A DNA stretch of 64,000 nucleotides from Candidatus Bodocaedibacter vickermanii (GTDB lineage Bacteria > Pseudomonadota > Alphaproteobacteria > UBA6184), in the NCBI RefSeq assembly GCF_014896945.1, contig NZ_CP054719.1:791153-855152 (forward strand), given 5' to 3'. The notes under the pieces were generated by a model. It searched no databases. It worked only from the letters and a program-made list of their open reading frames with translations, and was not told the DNA's origin. Shown here one piece after another: positions 53,744-63,173 of the stretch; position 1 is the stretch's first letter; the number at the start of each line of letters is the position of its first letter. The position numbers were made by a program, and so were the translations under genes.

Positions 53744-55545
53744 CATTAGCAGCATCCATATTTATTTGGCTATCTCCAACACTTGGAGCCGCTCCTAATA
53801 TTAACTATAAAGCAACAATAGTGGGACTTGAATTATTTCCTGACATCGAACAATCCTCAAAAAAAATGTCTCAAATATTAAACCCAGACACCGATTTTGT
53901 TCTTACATCTGAAGGAGTGCTTCGAGATATTTTAAAAGAAGACATTTATCAAATATATGCATACCTGCAATCTTATGGTTTTTATGATGCAAAAATATTT
54001 CCTGAAATTGAAATAACTTCCGAACAAGAATACAAGATTATTCTGCATGTAGAGGCCGGAGAACGCTATTCTATCAATCGGATAGACGTATTGGTAAACG
54101 GCAAAGACTTTTCAATTGATCCTGAATTACTATCCACAAAAAAAGATACTCCTATAATTCATGAATTAATCTTAAATGATAAAAACAAAATTGCATTATT
54201 TTTAAAACAAAGTGGATATGCTTTCGTTGAAACGTTAGATGAACTAGTCGAAATTAATCATGATGCTCTCTTTGGAAATATTACTTATTCATTTAAGGCA
54301 GGCGCTAAAGGAACCTTTGGAACCTCTGCCATCAACGGATTGAGCACCGTAAGCAAAGACTACATCCAAAAATTTATTCAATGGAAAACAGGGGATATTT
54401 ACAGTATTGAACATACAAATAAAACAGAACAGCTTTTATTGGACACTGGATTATTTGATTCGGTCTTAATAACCCCGATTGCAACCAGCAATCCACATGA
54501 ATTTAATATTGAAATAAAATTAACCGAAAGCAAACACAACCACATTCAATTCAACGTGTATGGTAATATTGCTTTATCTAACAATGAATCGAATCGTTAT
54601 GAAATTGGCGCCATTCCAAAATACAAACATGATAATGTTGTTGGCGCAAATGAAGTATTCGAGATTACAGCCATCTTATCTAACATTGTTCAAGACGTAA
54701 ACGTATCCTTAAAAAAACCTCATCTTGGATTATTTAATACAACCGGACGCATCTTTTTTAGTGGAGAACGCCGAACATACGAGGCTTACTCACGCTTAGG
54801 AATCGACGGAGGACTTGGTTTAGATTACAAATTCACACCTCAAGTTTCAGTCGACTTAAGTTCAGTTTATGAAAAATATTCGCTGGAACGTAAAACAGAC
54901 TTACAGAAAAATTCATACGATTTTTTTGGCTTTCCCCTCACATTTCGCATCGACACACGTGAAGATAAAATTTTTTCCAGATCTGGATTACAGCTGGATG
55001 TAAGCTGGACACCTTATATAGGCTCACAGTATTCGATGCAACACTTCTTGGTAAAAGGAAACGTTTATCTCCCCATTATTAAAGAGTATTTTATCTTAGC
55101 GGGCTGGGGTATGTGGCATTGCCTTTCAGGTGTCTCTTTTGATAACTCCCCCATAGATAAACGCGTCTATTTAGGTGGCAGTCAAAATCTTAGAGGCTAT
55201 AGCACTGATGCCATAGGTAAAGCAGACCCACTCAAAAAAGATCCAACAAAACTAATCCCCCGGGGGGGGCTTTCTGCGCTTGCCTTTGGATTAGAGCCTC
55301 GCTTTGCATTATACCATCCACTCTGGGCTGCTGTATTTTGTGATGTTGGTCAAATTTCAGAATCTGAAAATATTTTCAAAGAAATTCATTCAGCATCTAG
55401 GTTATACTGGGATGTTGGATTTAGTTTATTTTATTTTACCGGCTTTGGTCCGCTTCGTTTGGACATAGCGTATCCAATCACTGACAATATCCCTAATGAA
55501 AAAAAAGAGTTTAAGTTTTATATCTCGTTTGGACAAGCATTTTAG
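53725..55545 (+). CDS. tamA: Outer-membrane assembly protein TamA
   Basis: 606 residues, Omp85 family. Signal peptide (MAHVFLTLAASIFIWLSPTLGA), three POTRA domains (about 25-260), and a 16-strand barrel with LGGSQNLRGYSTDAIG (strand/loop L6 with the RGY motif) and a final KFYISFGQAF. With TamB it moves lipids or proteins to the outer membrane. It begins within the end of dnaQ and abuts tamB without a gap. Confidence 0.94.
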   Translation: MAHVFLTLAASIFIWLSPTLGAAPNINYKATIVGLELFPDIEQSSKKMSQILNPDTDFVLTSEGVLRDILKEDIYQIYAYLQSYGFYDAKIFPEIEITSEQEYKIILHVEAGERYSINRIDVLVNGKDFSIDPELLSTKKDTPIIHELILNDKNKIALFLKQSGYAFVETLDELVEINHDALFGNITYSFKAGAKGTFGTSAINGLSTVSKDYIQKFIQWKTGDIYSIEHTNKTEQLLLDTGLFDSVLITPIATSNPHEFNIEIKLTESKHNHIQFNVYGNIALSNNESNRYEIGAIPKYKHDNVVGANEVFEITAILSNIVQDVNVSLKKPHLGLFNTTGRIFFSGERRTYEAYSRLGIDGGLGLDYKFTPQVSVDLSSVYEKYSLERKTDLQKNSYDFFGFPLTFRIDTREDKIFSRSGLQLDVSWTPYIGSQYSMQHFLVKGNVYLPIIKEYFILAGWGMWHCLSGVSFDNSPIDKRVYLGGSQNLRGYSTDAIGKADPLKKDPTKLIPRGGLSALAFGLEPRFALYHPLWAAVFCDVGQISESENIFKEIHSASRLYWDVGFSLFYFTGFGPLRLDIAYPITDNIPNEKKEFKFYISFGQAF

Positions 55546-58500
55546 ATGAATAGTATTTCAAAAATAATTCGCATGGGGTTTCTTGTTTTTAGGGCAATGT
55601 GCTTATGCATTTTTCTTGTGGGAATATCATTACAGTTTTCTTCAGTGCAAACATTTCTTGTGAAGATCTTTGTGTTAAAGGAAAATCAATCTATTGAAAT
55701 GGAGGGCTTTTCTGGATTATTTCCTTTTTACTTTTCATTTGAAAAAATCAATCTTTATGAAAATAAACAGCACCTTTTAACTATTAAAAACTTCGCTCTT
55801 GATTGGTCGATTCTAGAATTTATTCGCAATCAAGTGATTGCCATTCAAACGTTGAAAATTGAAAATTTGGAATATAATGAACCTTCGTTAAAAACAAAGA
55901 TCAACTCAGTCTCCATTGAAATTCCTAAAATACCATTTGGGTATATTGCCAATATCAACATTACCAAAGCCACCTATAAAACGGATAACAAAGCCTTTAG
56001 TTATAGCGCAAAAGGCAACACGCTTAATAAGAAAAATGGATTAGAATTCAATTTACAACTAAAAAACCTTGAAGACAACTCCAGCGCGGTGATCGCCCAT
56101 ATTAAGTATGATTATCCCACTTCCAAAAAAGCCTCTAACCTTAAGCTATATATCAATGCAAAAGAAACTAAAGGTTTTTTACATTATTTAATCCCGACGA
56201 CCACGGGTAAGGCAACTTTCTTATTAAAAGGTGAAGGTGAACTGAATGACTTTTCTGCAACCCTTTCAGCAAGCTTTGGGAAAGCTTCCGTATTATCTAA
56301 CATTACAACCAGATTAGCTTCTGACAGCAAAAATGTTGATATTTTCACAAAACACGTTTACAAAAACAATGATAGTAGCACTACATTCTCAGGAACGATT
56401 AGAACAAATCAAGCATTAACCAGTTTTGAGTTACACGACTGCAATTTATCATCAACAGATACCCAAGCAATATCTTTTTCGGGAACGATAAGCAGAAAAG
56501 GTTTCTCATTTTTTACAAAAAATCTAGAAATTACCGCGCCGTTAGGATCGAGATATTCGCTTAACACAACAATAAACTTTATGTTTAACCCCAAAGACTT
56601 GCTACTAGACGGAATCATAAAAAGTGTACTATTTATGGGTGACCAAAAAATTGCCGTTATGGATGTTCCTTTCTTTATGGATCAAACTTTGGATTCTTTA
56701 AAAATAACAGCTCAGTGCATGGGTAATATTCCAGATTTACCTGCAGCATATCAAAAATATTCAACATTTAAATTGATAGCAAACCTTGAACCAGACTCAG
56801 TAAAGGCTACTCCCAATATTCGCTTTGAATTAACAAACGATACAAATAAAATTGATGGGAACTTTCTGATACAAGACAAGCCAGAATTAGCCCTAAGCGG
56901 GACAATCTTTTCTAATAACTTTCGACTAGACTCTGTGTTTACAGATGGAGAATGGAATATTCTAGCTACAGCAAGTCATGCTCAACAACACCCCTGGTCT
57001 ATGTCAAAATTAACCGCAAAAATTACTCCTCAAGAAAATTGTACTTTTGAAGGAGAGGTTAGCTTAGACATTGAATCGAAAAACATTGATGTTGAATTTT
57101 CAGGAGCCTTTAATATTGCGCGTCAATATTTAGAGTTAGAAACCTTACGCGCAGTCCACAAAGAATCATTTGTCGAGAGCAAGGGTTCTTTAGATCTTCT
57201 CAAGAACGAGGGTGCTTTTAGTTGGCATTTTTACACATTTAATGCTGGCGATCTGTTTATAGATAGCAATGCATCGGGTGTTGCTTCTATTTTAGGACAA
57301 CTGAGCCTTGATTCAAAAGATTGGATTTTGACTTTTTCTGGCGATTTTCACAAACTCATGTTTCCAAATATTGCAGCAAACACCGGCAATCTCTCTGGAT
57401 CAATTTACTTAAACAACAAAAAGAATGTTCAAATTTCTCTGGCTGCTCGAAAAGCCACTATACAAAAAACAGTCGTTGAAGAATTTTCAGCCACCGCAAA
57501 TGGAACATTGGATAATTTTTCAACAACGGTTGCTATGACTGGTTTTGCCGAACAAGCATTAAAAGGAAACTTTGCTTTTTCCGTTTTAGATTTAGCAATA
57601 GTTGATGTGGATGCTTTAGCAATTCATCTGGGTCAGCACGCAATTCTTTTAGCAAAACCTACTCGCATACAACACACCTCTGAAAAATGGGTCATTCATC
57701 CAACAACGATAAATGTCAATGCTGGAAGTATAAGTATTAATGGAGACATTGCACCGTCCTCTGTACTTTTTAATGCCACTTTAAACAAGCTATCTTCCGA
57801 CCTTTTGTATACGCTAACAAAGGGACAGTATTTTTTAAAGGGTGACTTGGATGGAGAGGTTCATGTATCTGGCGACACGTCTACTCCCACAGTAAAACTT
57901 GATTTTAAAACGTCGAATGCTCCTTATACTACCAACTTCTCTGCTCTTTTGCAGAACAGCCTTTTCAAAACAAAAATTGATATCAATAGCAATCAGTTAA
58001 ATTTGAGCCTAACGGGAACTTTTCCTACAACGGCTCAATTGTCTCCTTTTCTTTTTGAATTAGATTATAATCGCCCGTTCCAAACTCGCGTGCTAGCAAC
58101 AGGAACATTAGATAATTTACAGCAAATATTTGATCTGAATTATGACAAGGTTTCAGGCCTTGTGGACGGAGATATTCAACTTTATGGAACATTGAACAAT
58201 CAACTATCAAAAGGCTACATAAAAGTAAAAAATGGTGGATATGAACGTCAAAACATTGGGCTCAAGCTCAATGAGATTAATCTTGATTTTTCCGCCAAGA
58301 GCGGGCAGTTTGTTTTACAAAATGCACCCTCCTTCAGCGACCAAAAAGAAGGATCTGGCGAAATTGTTTTCGCAAAACTTGGGATTGGAAAAAACCTTGT
58401 TCCTTATTTAAATACTGAAATTAAATTTAATAATATTCATTTGATTGATTTACCCCAAACACGCAGAGGGGGTATGTCGGCTCTATGTACGGCTAGTTTA

Positions 58501-58980
58501 AAAGCTGACGGCTCCGTCACTTCATTAAAGATTTTTAGTAGAGGAGAAATTTCATCTTTAGAAAAATACATTGGTGATGTTGATCAAGCTCCTACATTTC
58601 AAGTAAACCTTGCGCATCAAAATTTACCCCTAGCTTTACCAACAACACAAAGCTTTACAAAAACAGAAGCGGAAACAACGTATGATATTGATCTTTCTCT
58701 GGAGCGTCGATTTCATATCTTTGGTCAAGGGCTAGATTCAACTTGGAAAGGTCGATTAGTCATTGAGGGCACCTCAGATGCGCCTCTTTATAAAGGACAA
58801 TTTACACTTCAAGAGGGACAATTAAGAGTCCTTGATCGTTTCTTTGACGTTCAAAAGGGTGAGATATTTTTTGATGGAGATTTATCTCCCTCTCTATACA
58901 TTGAATCAAACCTGCAATTACAAGATATGCGCGTACGCATTATTTTAGAAGGAGATACGAATAACCTAAAAAAAGAATAG
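55546..58980 (+). CDS. tamB: TamB translocation protein, main part (frame 0)
   Basis: 1144 residues of a protein that should be about 1270. An N-terminal membrane anchor (LVFRAMCLCIFLVGISLQFSS), then a very long run of beta-strands of the AsmA/TamB type, ending in the DUF490 region (YKGQFTLQEGQLRVLDRFFDVQKGEIFFDGDL). TamB spans the periplasm as a groove for lipid transport, together with TamA directly upstream. Frame 0 stops two codons after the run of seven A at 58968-58974; the missing last part is intact in the -1 frame (58974-59357). This is a frameshift mutation, a sequencing error in the A-run, or recoding. Confidence 0.93.
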   Translation: MNSISKIIRMGFLVFRAMCLCIFLVGISLQFSSVQTFLVKIFVLKENQSIEMEGFSGLFPFYFSFEKINLYENKQHLLTIKNFALDWSILEFIRNQVIAIQTLKIENLEYNEPSLKTKINSVSIEIPKIPFGYIANINITKATYKTDNKAFSYSAKGNTLNKKNGLEFNLQLKNLEDNSSAVIAHIKYDYPTSKKASNLKLYINAKETKGFLHYLIPTTTGKATFLLKGEGELNDFSATLSASFGKASVLSNITTRLASDSKNVDIFTKHVYKNNDSSTTFSGTIRTNQALTSFELHDCNLSSTDTQAISFSGTISRKGFSFFTKNLEITAPLGSRYSLNTTINFMFNPKDLLLDGIIKSVLFMGDQKIAVMDVPFFMDQTLDSLKITAQCMGNIPDLPAAYQKYSTFKLIANLEPDSVKATPNIRFELTNDTNKIDGNFLIQDKPELALSGTIFSNNFRLDSVFTDGEWNILATASHAQQHPWSMSKLTAKITPQENCTFEGEVSLDIESKNIDVEFSGAFNIARQYLELETLRAVHKESFVESKGSLDLLKNEGAFSWHFYTFNAGDLFIDSNASGVASILGQLSLDSKDWILTFSGDFHKLMFPNIAANTGNLSGSIYLNNKKNVQISLAARKATIQKTVVEEFSATANGTLDNFSTTVAMTGFAEQALKGNFAFSVLDLAIVDVDALAIHLGQHAILLAKPTRIQHTSEKWVIHPTTINVNAGSISINGDIAPSSVLFNATLNKLSSDLLYTLTKGQYFLKGDLDGEVHVSGDTSTPTVKLDFKTSNAPYTTNFSALLQNSLFKTKIDINSNQLNLSLTGTFPTTAQLSPFLFELDYNRPFQTRVLATGTLDNLQQIFDLNYDKVSGLVDGDIQLYGTLNNQLSKGYIKVKNGGYERQNIGLKLNEINLDFSAKSGQFVLQNAPSFSDQKEGSGEIVFAKLGIGKNLVPYLNTEIKFNNIHLIDLPQTRRGGMSALCTASLKADGSVTSLKIFSRGEISSLEKYIGDVDQAPTFQVNLAHQNLPLALPTTQSFTKTEAETTYDIDLSLERRFHIFGQGLDSTWKGRLVIEGTSDAPLYKGQFTLQEGQLRVLDRFFDVQKGEIFFDGDLSPSLYIESNLQLQDMRVRIILEGDTNNLKKE
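58968..58974 (+). other. A7 slippery heptamer in tamB
   Basis: The frame-0 codons read CTA-AAA-AAA-GAA-TAG, so the seven A form the phase A-AAA-AAA required for -1 slippage. A slip by one base enters the open -1 frame that encodes the conserved TamB end. Confidence 0.6.
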
Positions 58981-59357
58981 TTTCAGATTCAACCCTTTCA
59001 GAGCAAGAGATTTTACAAAAACTGTTTTTCAATCGGTCGTCAAGCGTTAGCCAATCATTTCAAGCATTAAATTACTTAGCTGCCAGCAACTTTATTAGTT
59101 CGTTTATTAATATTGGGTTTTACCAACAAGAAGACCCTATCACTCACGTTGAACGTGAGTTTGTTTCGCTGCAACAAAAGCTTTCTAAGCATACGTATGG
59201 TAAAGTCAATGTTGCAATCAACAATATTGACTCTGAAACAGATAGAGTCGCCATTGCAGCTGGCATTCAACCAACTCCTCAAACAAAAGCAGAAGTAACA
59301 TTTTCGCCCGACAAAACCCGAATAGGGCTTGGTTTAGAATGGAACATCGACTTCTGA
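58974..59357 (+). pseudogene. tamB: TamB C-terminus in -1 frame
   Basis: 127 residues after the slip: RIVSDSTLSEQEILQKLFFN is the well-conserved DUF490 end motif (LSEDEILxxLLF in relatives), and the segment ends GLGLEWNIDF like other TamB proteins. It has no ATG start or ribosome site of its own. It is open for its whole length, which suggests recent breakage, an error in the read, or productive frameshifting. Stop is 9 bases from the parB stop on the other strand. Confidence 0.8.
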
Positions 59358-59366
59358 TCGAACAGT

Positions 59367-60263
59367 CTAGATCATATCTTTCTGAGAATTTACAGAAAGC
59401 TTTTCTACGCAAAGGTCCAATATTTCAAAATTTTTACATTCAATCGTAAGGGTCGGTTTGTCGTTAATAATAGAAATCTTTACAGGGCTCTGCAATACCT
59501 CAGATAGGTGTGACTGCACGGCCAAAGTATCAACATCGTCATAAGGTTCAAATTTTGTTGCTCGTTTTGGGATTGTTCTTGGTGCTAGATTTTTACGAGA
59601 CTTTATTCGCTGCTCCGTGTCTCTCACACTTAATGAATTATGAACGATTTCTTGAACAAAACTTTCTTGCTCTGCTGCACTTAATCCCACCAAGGCTCTT
59701 GCATGACCGGCGGAAATTCCATTTGACCGTACAATTTCTTTGATTTTATCATCAAGCGAATTTAATCGTAAAATATTGGATATGTAACTGCGGCTTTTTC
59801 CTAAAACCTGTGCTAACTCTTCATGAGTATAATTATAATCGCATCTTAACTTTTCATAAGATTCCGACTCTTCAATTGGGGTTAAGTTTTCTCGCTGAAT
59901 ATTTTCAATAATTGCATAATGCAAAACTTCTTTATCTGAGGCTTCTTTTACAATAACAGGGATGAACCTTAGCCCCGCTTTTTTACAAGCTCTCCAACGT
60001 CGTTCTCCCGCGATTATTTCATAAGAATCTTCATTTGTTTGGCGCACAATAATTGGCTGCAAGACTCCATTTTGGCGAATTGAATTTGCTAATTCGTCTA
60101 ACTCAACTTCTGAAAAGTGTTTTCGTGGTTGAAATGGACACGGAGTAATATGATCCACATTTACTTGAAAGATGTCTTGCCCAGAACTATTGGATGATGA
60201 TGAGATCTCGGGCCCCAATAATGATGAAAGCCCCGTGCCTAATCCTGATTTTTTCTTATCCAT
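59367..60263 (-). CDS. parB: Chromosome partition protein ParB
   Basis: 298 residues. N-terminal short region (GLGTGLSSLLG), the CTP-binding domain with GERRWRACKKAGL, the helix-turn-helix domain (THEELAQVLGKSRSYISNILRL), and the C-terminal dimer domain (LTIECKNFEILDLCVEKL). It loads at parS sites, three of which lie 0.8-1.1 kb upstream. Its start overlaps parA by 8 bases. Confidence 0.97.
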   Translation of the reverse strand: MDKKKSGLGTGLSSLLGPEISSSSNSSGQDIFQVNVDHITPCPFQPRKHFSEVELDELANSIRQNGVLQPIIVRQTNEDSYEIIAGERRWRACKKAGLRFIPVIVKEASDKEVLHYAIIENIQRENLTPIEESESYEKLRCDYNYTHEELAQVLGKSRSYISNILRLNSLDDKIKEIVRSNGISAGHARALVGLSAAEQESFVQEIVHNSLSVRDTEQRIKSRKNLAPRTIPKRATKFEPYDDVDTLAVQSHLSEVLQSPVKISIINDKPTLTIECKNFEILDLCVEKLSVNSQKDMI

Positions 60264-61050
60264 TATTTTCTCTCTCTCCTAAGATTAGACGCTCACGATC
60301 TAAAAACTCTTTGGCTAGTTGTACATATGATTGAGACCCCGGGCACTTATAATTATAAAGTAAGACAGGCTTCCCAAACGATGGAGCCTCTGATACCTTA
60401 ACATTTCTGGGAACCACTGTTGCATATACAAGCTCTTTAAAATGTTCTCGCACTTCGGATTCAACGTGTACACTTAGATTACTTCGTCTATCGGCCATCG
60501 TCAAAACAATTCCTTGAATGCCCAATTGTTTATTAAAGTTTTGCTGAATTCTTTGAATGGTTTTTAACAATTGTGCCAATCCTTCCATCGCATAAAACTC
60601 ACATTGTGTAGGTATCAAAACACTATTACATGCCACAAGTGAATTAATTGTTAGCAATCCCAACGTTGGGGGAGTATCAATAAAAACATAATCGAAGTCA
60701 GAAAATTCATTTTGTATAACATTTCTTAATAAATATTCTCGATTTTCCATGTTTGAAATTTCCACTGCAAACGCCGAAAGATCATTGTTAGCCGGTATAA
60801 TATATAATCCAGGAACCTCAGTTCCTTGAATTGCATCACGAGAGCTGACCTTATTTAGAAATATAGAATAGCTATTCAGCTTTCTTTTTGAAGGGCTAAT
60901 TCCAAAACCAGTAGATGCATTCCCTTGGGGATCCAAATCTATTAATAATATCTTTTTAGGTATGGTACTTAAGGCGGTTGCTAAATTGACTGCCGTTGTT
61001 GTTTTGCCAACCCCGCCTTTTTGGTTTGCTACTGTGATTACTTTTGTCAT
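60256..61050 (-). CDS. parA: Chromosome partition ATPase ParA
   Basis: About 264 residues. Deviant Walker A KGGVGKTTTAVNLA, Walker A' LIDLDPQGNASTG, and VFIDTPPTLGLL. ATP-bound ParA on the nucleoid pulls ParB-parS complexes to the poles. ATG 61050 (MTKVITVANQKGG) matches the usual start; an in-frame ATG at 61071 is also possible. A perfect parS lies upstream, between parA and rsmG. Confidence 0.97.
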   Translation of the reverse strand: MTKVITVANQKGGVGKTTTAVNLATALSTIPKKILLIDLDPQGNASTGFGISPSKRKLNSYSIFLNKVSSRDAIQGTEVPGLYIIPANNDLSAFAVEISNMENREYLLRNVIQNEFSDFDYVFIDTPPTLGLLTINSLVACNSVLIPTQCEFYAMEGLAQLLKTIQRIQQNFNKQLGIQGIVLTMADRRSNLSVHVESEVREHFKELVYATVVPRNVKVSEAPSFGKPVLLYNYKCPGSQSYVQLAKEFLDRERLILGERENNG

Positions 61051-61101
61051 TTTATTTTGATAAATCCCCATTCACTTAATAATCTTAAGATAGCAGATTT
61101 A

Positions 61102-61117
61102 TGTTTCACGTGAAACA
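61102..61117. promoter_or_regulatory. parS site 1 (perfect)
   Basis: TGTTTCACGTGAAACA, identical to the 16-bp consensus for ParB binding, between rsmG and parA. Confidence 0.95.
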
Positions 61118-61121
61118 ATTT

Positions 61122-61688
61122 TTAATATCGATATTGAATAATATATGAATTTGGTTGAATAGGGCTTTTTATTTTATGAAAGCGATCAGACGAAATGTCT
61201 GAAAGCTCAATATCAACATTCTCTCCTTTTAAAAACAATCCTATAGAATGATCTTTTGATATTAAGTGTTTTGAAATACTAATTAATGTAGACAAAGAAG
61301 CAACCCCTCTAGAGCAAACAATATCAAATGTTTCACGTGAAGCAAATTGCTCAATTCTAGAACATACAATTTTTGCCTGTGTATTTGTTTCACGTGAAAC
61401 ATTTTCTAGAAACACACATTTTTTTTGATCAGAATCTATCAAGGTTACATTAAACCCACACATAGCCAAAATCATGCCCGGAAATCCCGCACCCGTTCCC
61501 AGATCAACAATTTTATCTGTCTTGTTTAAAAATGGTAAAAGCTGCAGAGAATCATTAAAGTGTCGCAGCCTAATGCTTGACAACGTGCTTTTCGCCACCA
61601 GATTTAGACTTGTTGACCATTTTTGCAGCAAGCTTTCATATATATCAAGTTTGTGATTTAGATCCGGATACTGCTCATAATAAGACAT
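61122..61688 (-). CDS. rsmG: 16S rRNA m7G527 methyltransferase RsmG
   Basis: 188 residues, a little shorter than usual. SAM-binding motif KIVDLGTGAGFPGMILA, VTLIDSDQKKCVFLENV, and a late CSRGVASLSTLI. Methylates G527 in the 16S decoding region. The start is ATG 61688 with GAGG six bases before it. Two parS sites lie inside the gene, which constrains its coding: both encode parts of the VSRET-like stretches. Confidence 0.95.
   Translation of the reverse strand: MSYYEQYPDLNHKLDIYESLLQKWSTSLNLVAKSTLSSIRLRHFNDSLQLLPFLNKTDKIVDLGTGAGFPGMILAMCGFNVTLIDSDQKKCVFLENVSRETNTQAKIVCSRIEQFASRETFDIVCSRGVASLSTLISISKHLISKDHSIGLFLKGENVDIELSDISSDRFHKIKSPIQPNSYIIQYRY
61329..61344. promoter_or_regulatory. parS site 2 (one mismatch)
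   Basis: TGTTTCACGTGAAGCA, one base from consensus, inside rsmG. Confidence 0.85.
61386..61401. promoter_or_regulatory. parS site 3 (perfect)
   Basis: TGTTTCACGTGAAACA inside rsmG, 42 bases beyond site 2. Confidence 0.95.
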
Positions 61689-61735
61689 AAAAAACCTCAA
61701 GAAAACGATACAAAATTAATTGAAAAATAACCTTG

Positions 61736-61764
61736 TTGTCAAGGGAAATAATTGCTAATATGGC
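61736..61764 (+). promoter_or_regulatory. Promoter of rpmE
   Basis: TTGTCA (61736-61741), 17 bases, TATGGC (61759-61764), 33 bases before the ATG. Confidence 0.5.
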
Positions 61765-61797
61765 TTAGATTATTTTAATAATTTTTTGGAGAAAACT

Positions 61798-62022
61798 ATG
61801 AAAAAACAAGGACATCCCGACTATCATAAAATCACTGTGACGATGACAGACGGATCAACATTTGAAACACGATCAACCTGGGGCAAAGAAGGCTCTAAGC
61901 TAAGCTTGGATGTAGACCCTCTTTCTCATCCAGCGTGGACTGGTGGTGGTGTAAAGTTATTGGATACAGACGGTCAATTAGGTCGATTCAAAAAGCGTTT
62001 CGACGTTTTCAAACTATCTTAA
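61798..62022 (+). CDS. rpmE: Ribosomal protein bL31
   Basis: 74 residues. [35 protein letters not shown] and GRFKKRF are typical of bL31. There are no cysteines, so this is the zinc-free (C-minus) form common in Alphaproteobacteria. GGAG six bases upstream fixes the start; the in-frame TTG at 61786 is less likely. Confidence 0.96.
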   Translation: MKKQGHPDYHKITVTMTDGSTFETRSTWGKEGSKLSLDVDPLSHPAWTGGGVKLLDTDGQLGRFKKRFDVFKLS

Positions 62023-62048
62023 TACCGCTAGAAAGTTGCACAACACAT

Positions 62049-63173
62049 ATGAAGCAGCCTGATAGAAAACCTTTGGACCCTCACTTTTGTTCCGGTCCCT
62101 GTGCAAAAATTCCCGGATGGGAGGTCGGAATGCTATCCAATGCGATGATAGCACGATCTCACAGATCCAAAGATGGTCAGGCTGCAATCAAACTAATGCT
62201 CGACAAAACTAAAGAAGTTTTGGAAATCCCTCAAGATTATATGATTGCTTTAACTGCAGGATCTGCAACTGGTGCCATCACCATGGCGATGTGGAATTTT
62301 TTGGGCGAACGCCCAGTTGATATGCTGGCTTGGGATATTTTTGGAAAACGCTGGGTCAGCGACGTTAAAGGACTAAACATTCCCACGAATGTATATGAAG
62401 CGCCACTTGGAGAAATGCCAGACCTGTCTCTGATTAATGCTAATAATGATTTGATGTTTGTATGGAACGCCACCTCTACAGGATCCAGTATTGGCGACCT
62501 TGAATGGTATACCCCTGGTCAAGGACTTACAATTTGCGATGCGACTTCGGCGGCATTTTGTGTAAAGTTACCTTGGGACAAACTAGACGTTGCATGTTTT
62601 TCGTGGCAAAAAGGCATGGGGGGTGAAGCTGCCCATGGATTAATTGTTCTAAGTCCAAAAGCAATTGCTCAGCTTGAACGCTATACTCCAAAATGGCCAG
62701 TTCCGTATATTTTCAATTTAAAAAATGCAGCCGGACTCCGAACAGATTTATTTGACGGTGTAGTCATTAACACCCCATCAATGCTGTGTTTAGAAGATTA
62801 CATGCAAAGTTTGAATTGGGCAGAACACAATGGTGGTCTAACGTTTTTAACAAATCGATCTCAACAAAACTACAACGCCGTTCAGTCATGGATGCAAAAT
62901 CGTCCTTGGGCACAACCTTTGGTAAGACAAGAAAAACATCGATCAACCGCAAATTCTTGTATCCAATTATTAAAAAATGGTGTGCCTATTGATGATGAAG
63001 CTATTTTAAAAATAACTCAAATTCTATCAAGCGAAAACGTGGCCTTTGATATTAAAGGGTTTAAAGGAACACCCGCTAATTTAAGAATCTGGACTGGACC
63101 AACGATTGAAACCTCTAATATTGAAATCTTATTAGAATGGTTGGATTGGATTCACGCCGAATATCTACAATGA
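62049..63173 (+). CDS. serC: Phosphoserine aminotransferase SerC
   Basis: 374 residues, PLP class V fold. The start KPLDPHFCSGPCAKIPGW, ALTAGSATGAITMAMW, DATSAAFCVKLPWDKLDVACFSWQKGMGGEAAHG with the PLP Lys in SWQKGMGG, as in the alphaproteobacterial SerC branch. It makes phosphoserine from 3-phosphohydroxypyruvate, and may also serve pyridoxal phosphate synthesis. Start taken at ATG 62049, where homology begins; ATGA overlap with the next gene. No serA or serB is visible. Confidence 0.92.
   Translation: MKQPDRKPLDPHFCSGPCAKIPGWEVGMLSNAMIARSHRSKDGQAAIKLMLDKTKEVLEIPQDYMIALTAGSATGAITMAMWNFLGERPVDMLAWDIFGKRWVSDVKGLNIPTNVYEAPLGEMPDLSLINANNDLMFVWNATSTGSSIGDLEWYTPGQGLTICDATSAAFCVKLPWDKLDVACFSWQKGMGGEAAHGLIVLSPKAIAQLERYTPKWPVPYIFNLKNAAGLRTDLFDGVVINTPSMLCLEDYMQSLNWAEHNGGLTFLTNRSQQNYNAVQSWMQNRPWAQPLVRQEKHRSTANSCIQLLKNGVPIDDEAILKITQILSSENVAFDIKGFKGTPANLRIWTGPTIETSNIEILLEWLDWIHAEYLQ

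Noticed and set aside
59076..59412. Small minus-strand frames next to parB
   Set aside because: They are the antisense of the displaced tamB end, which shows a clear family motif.
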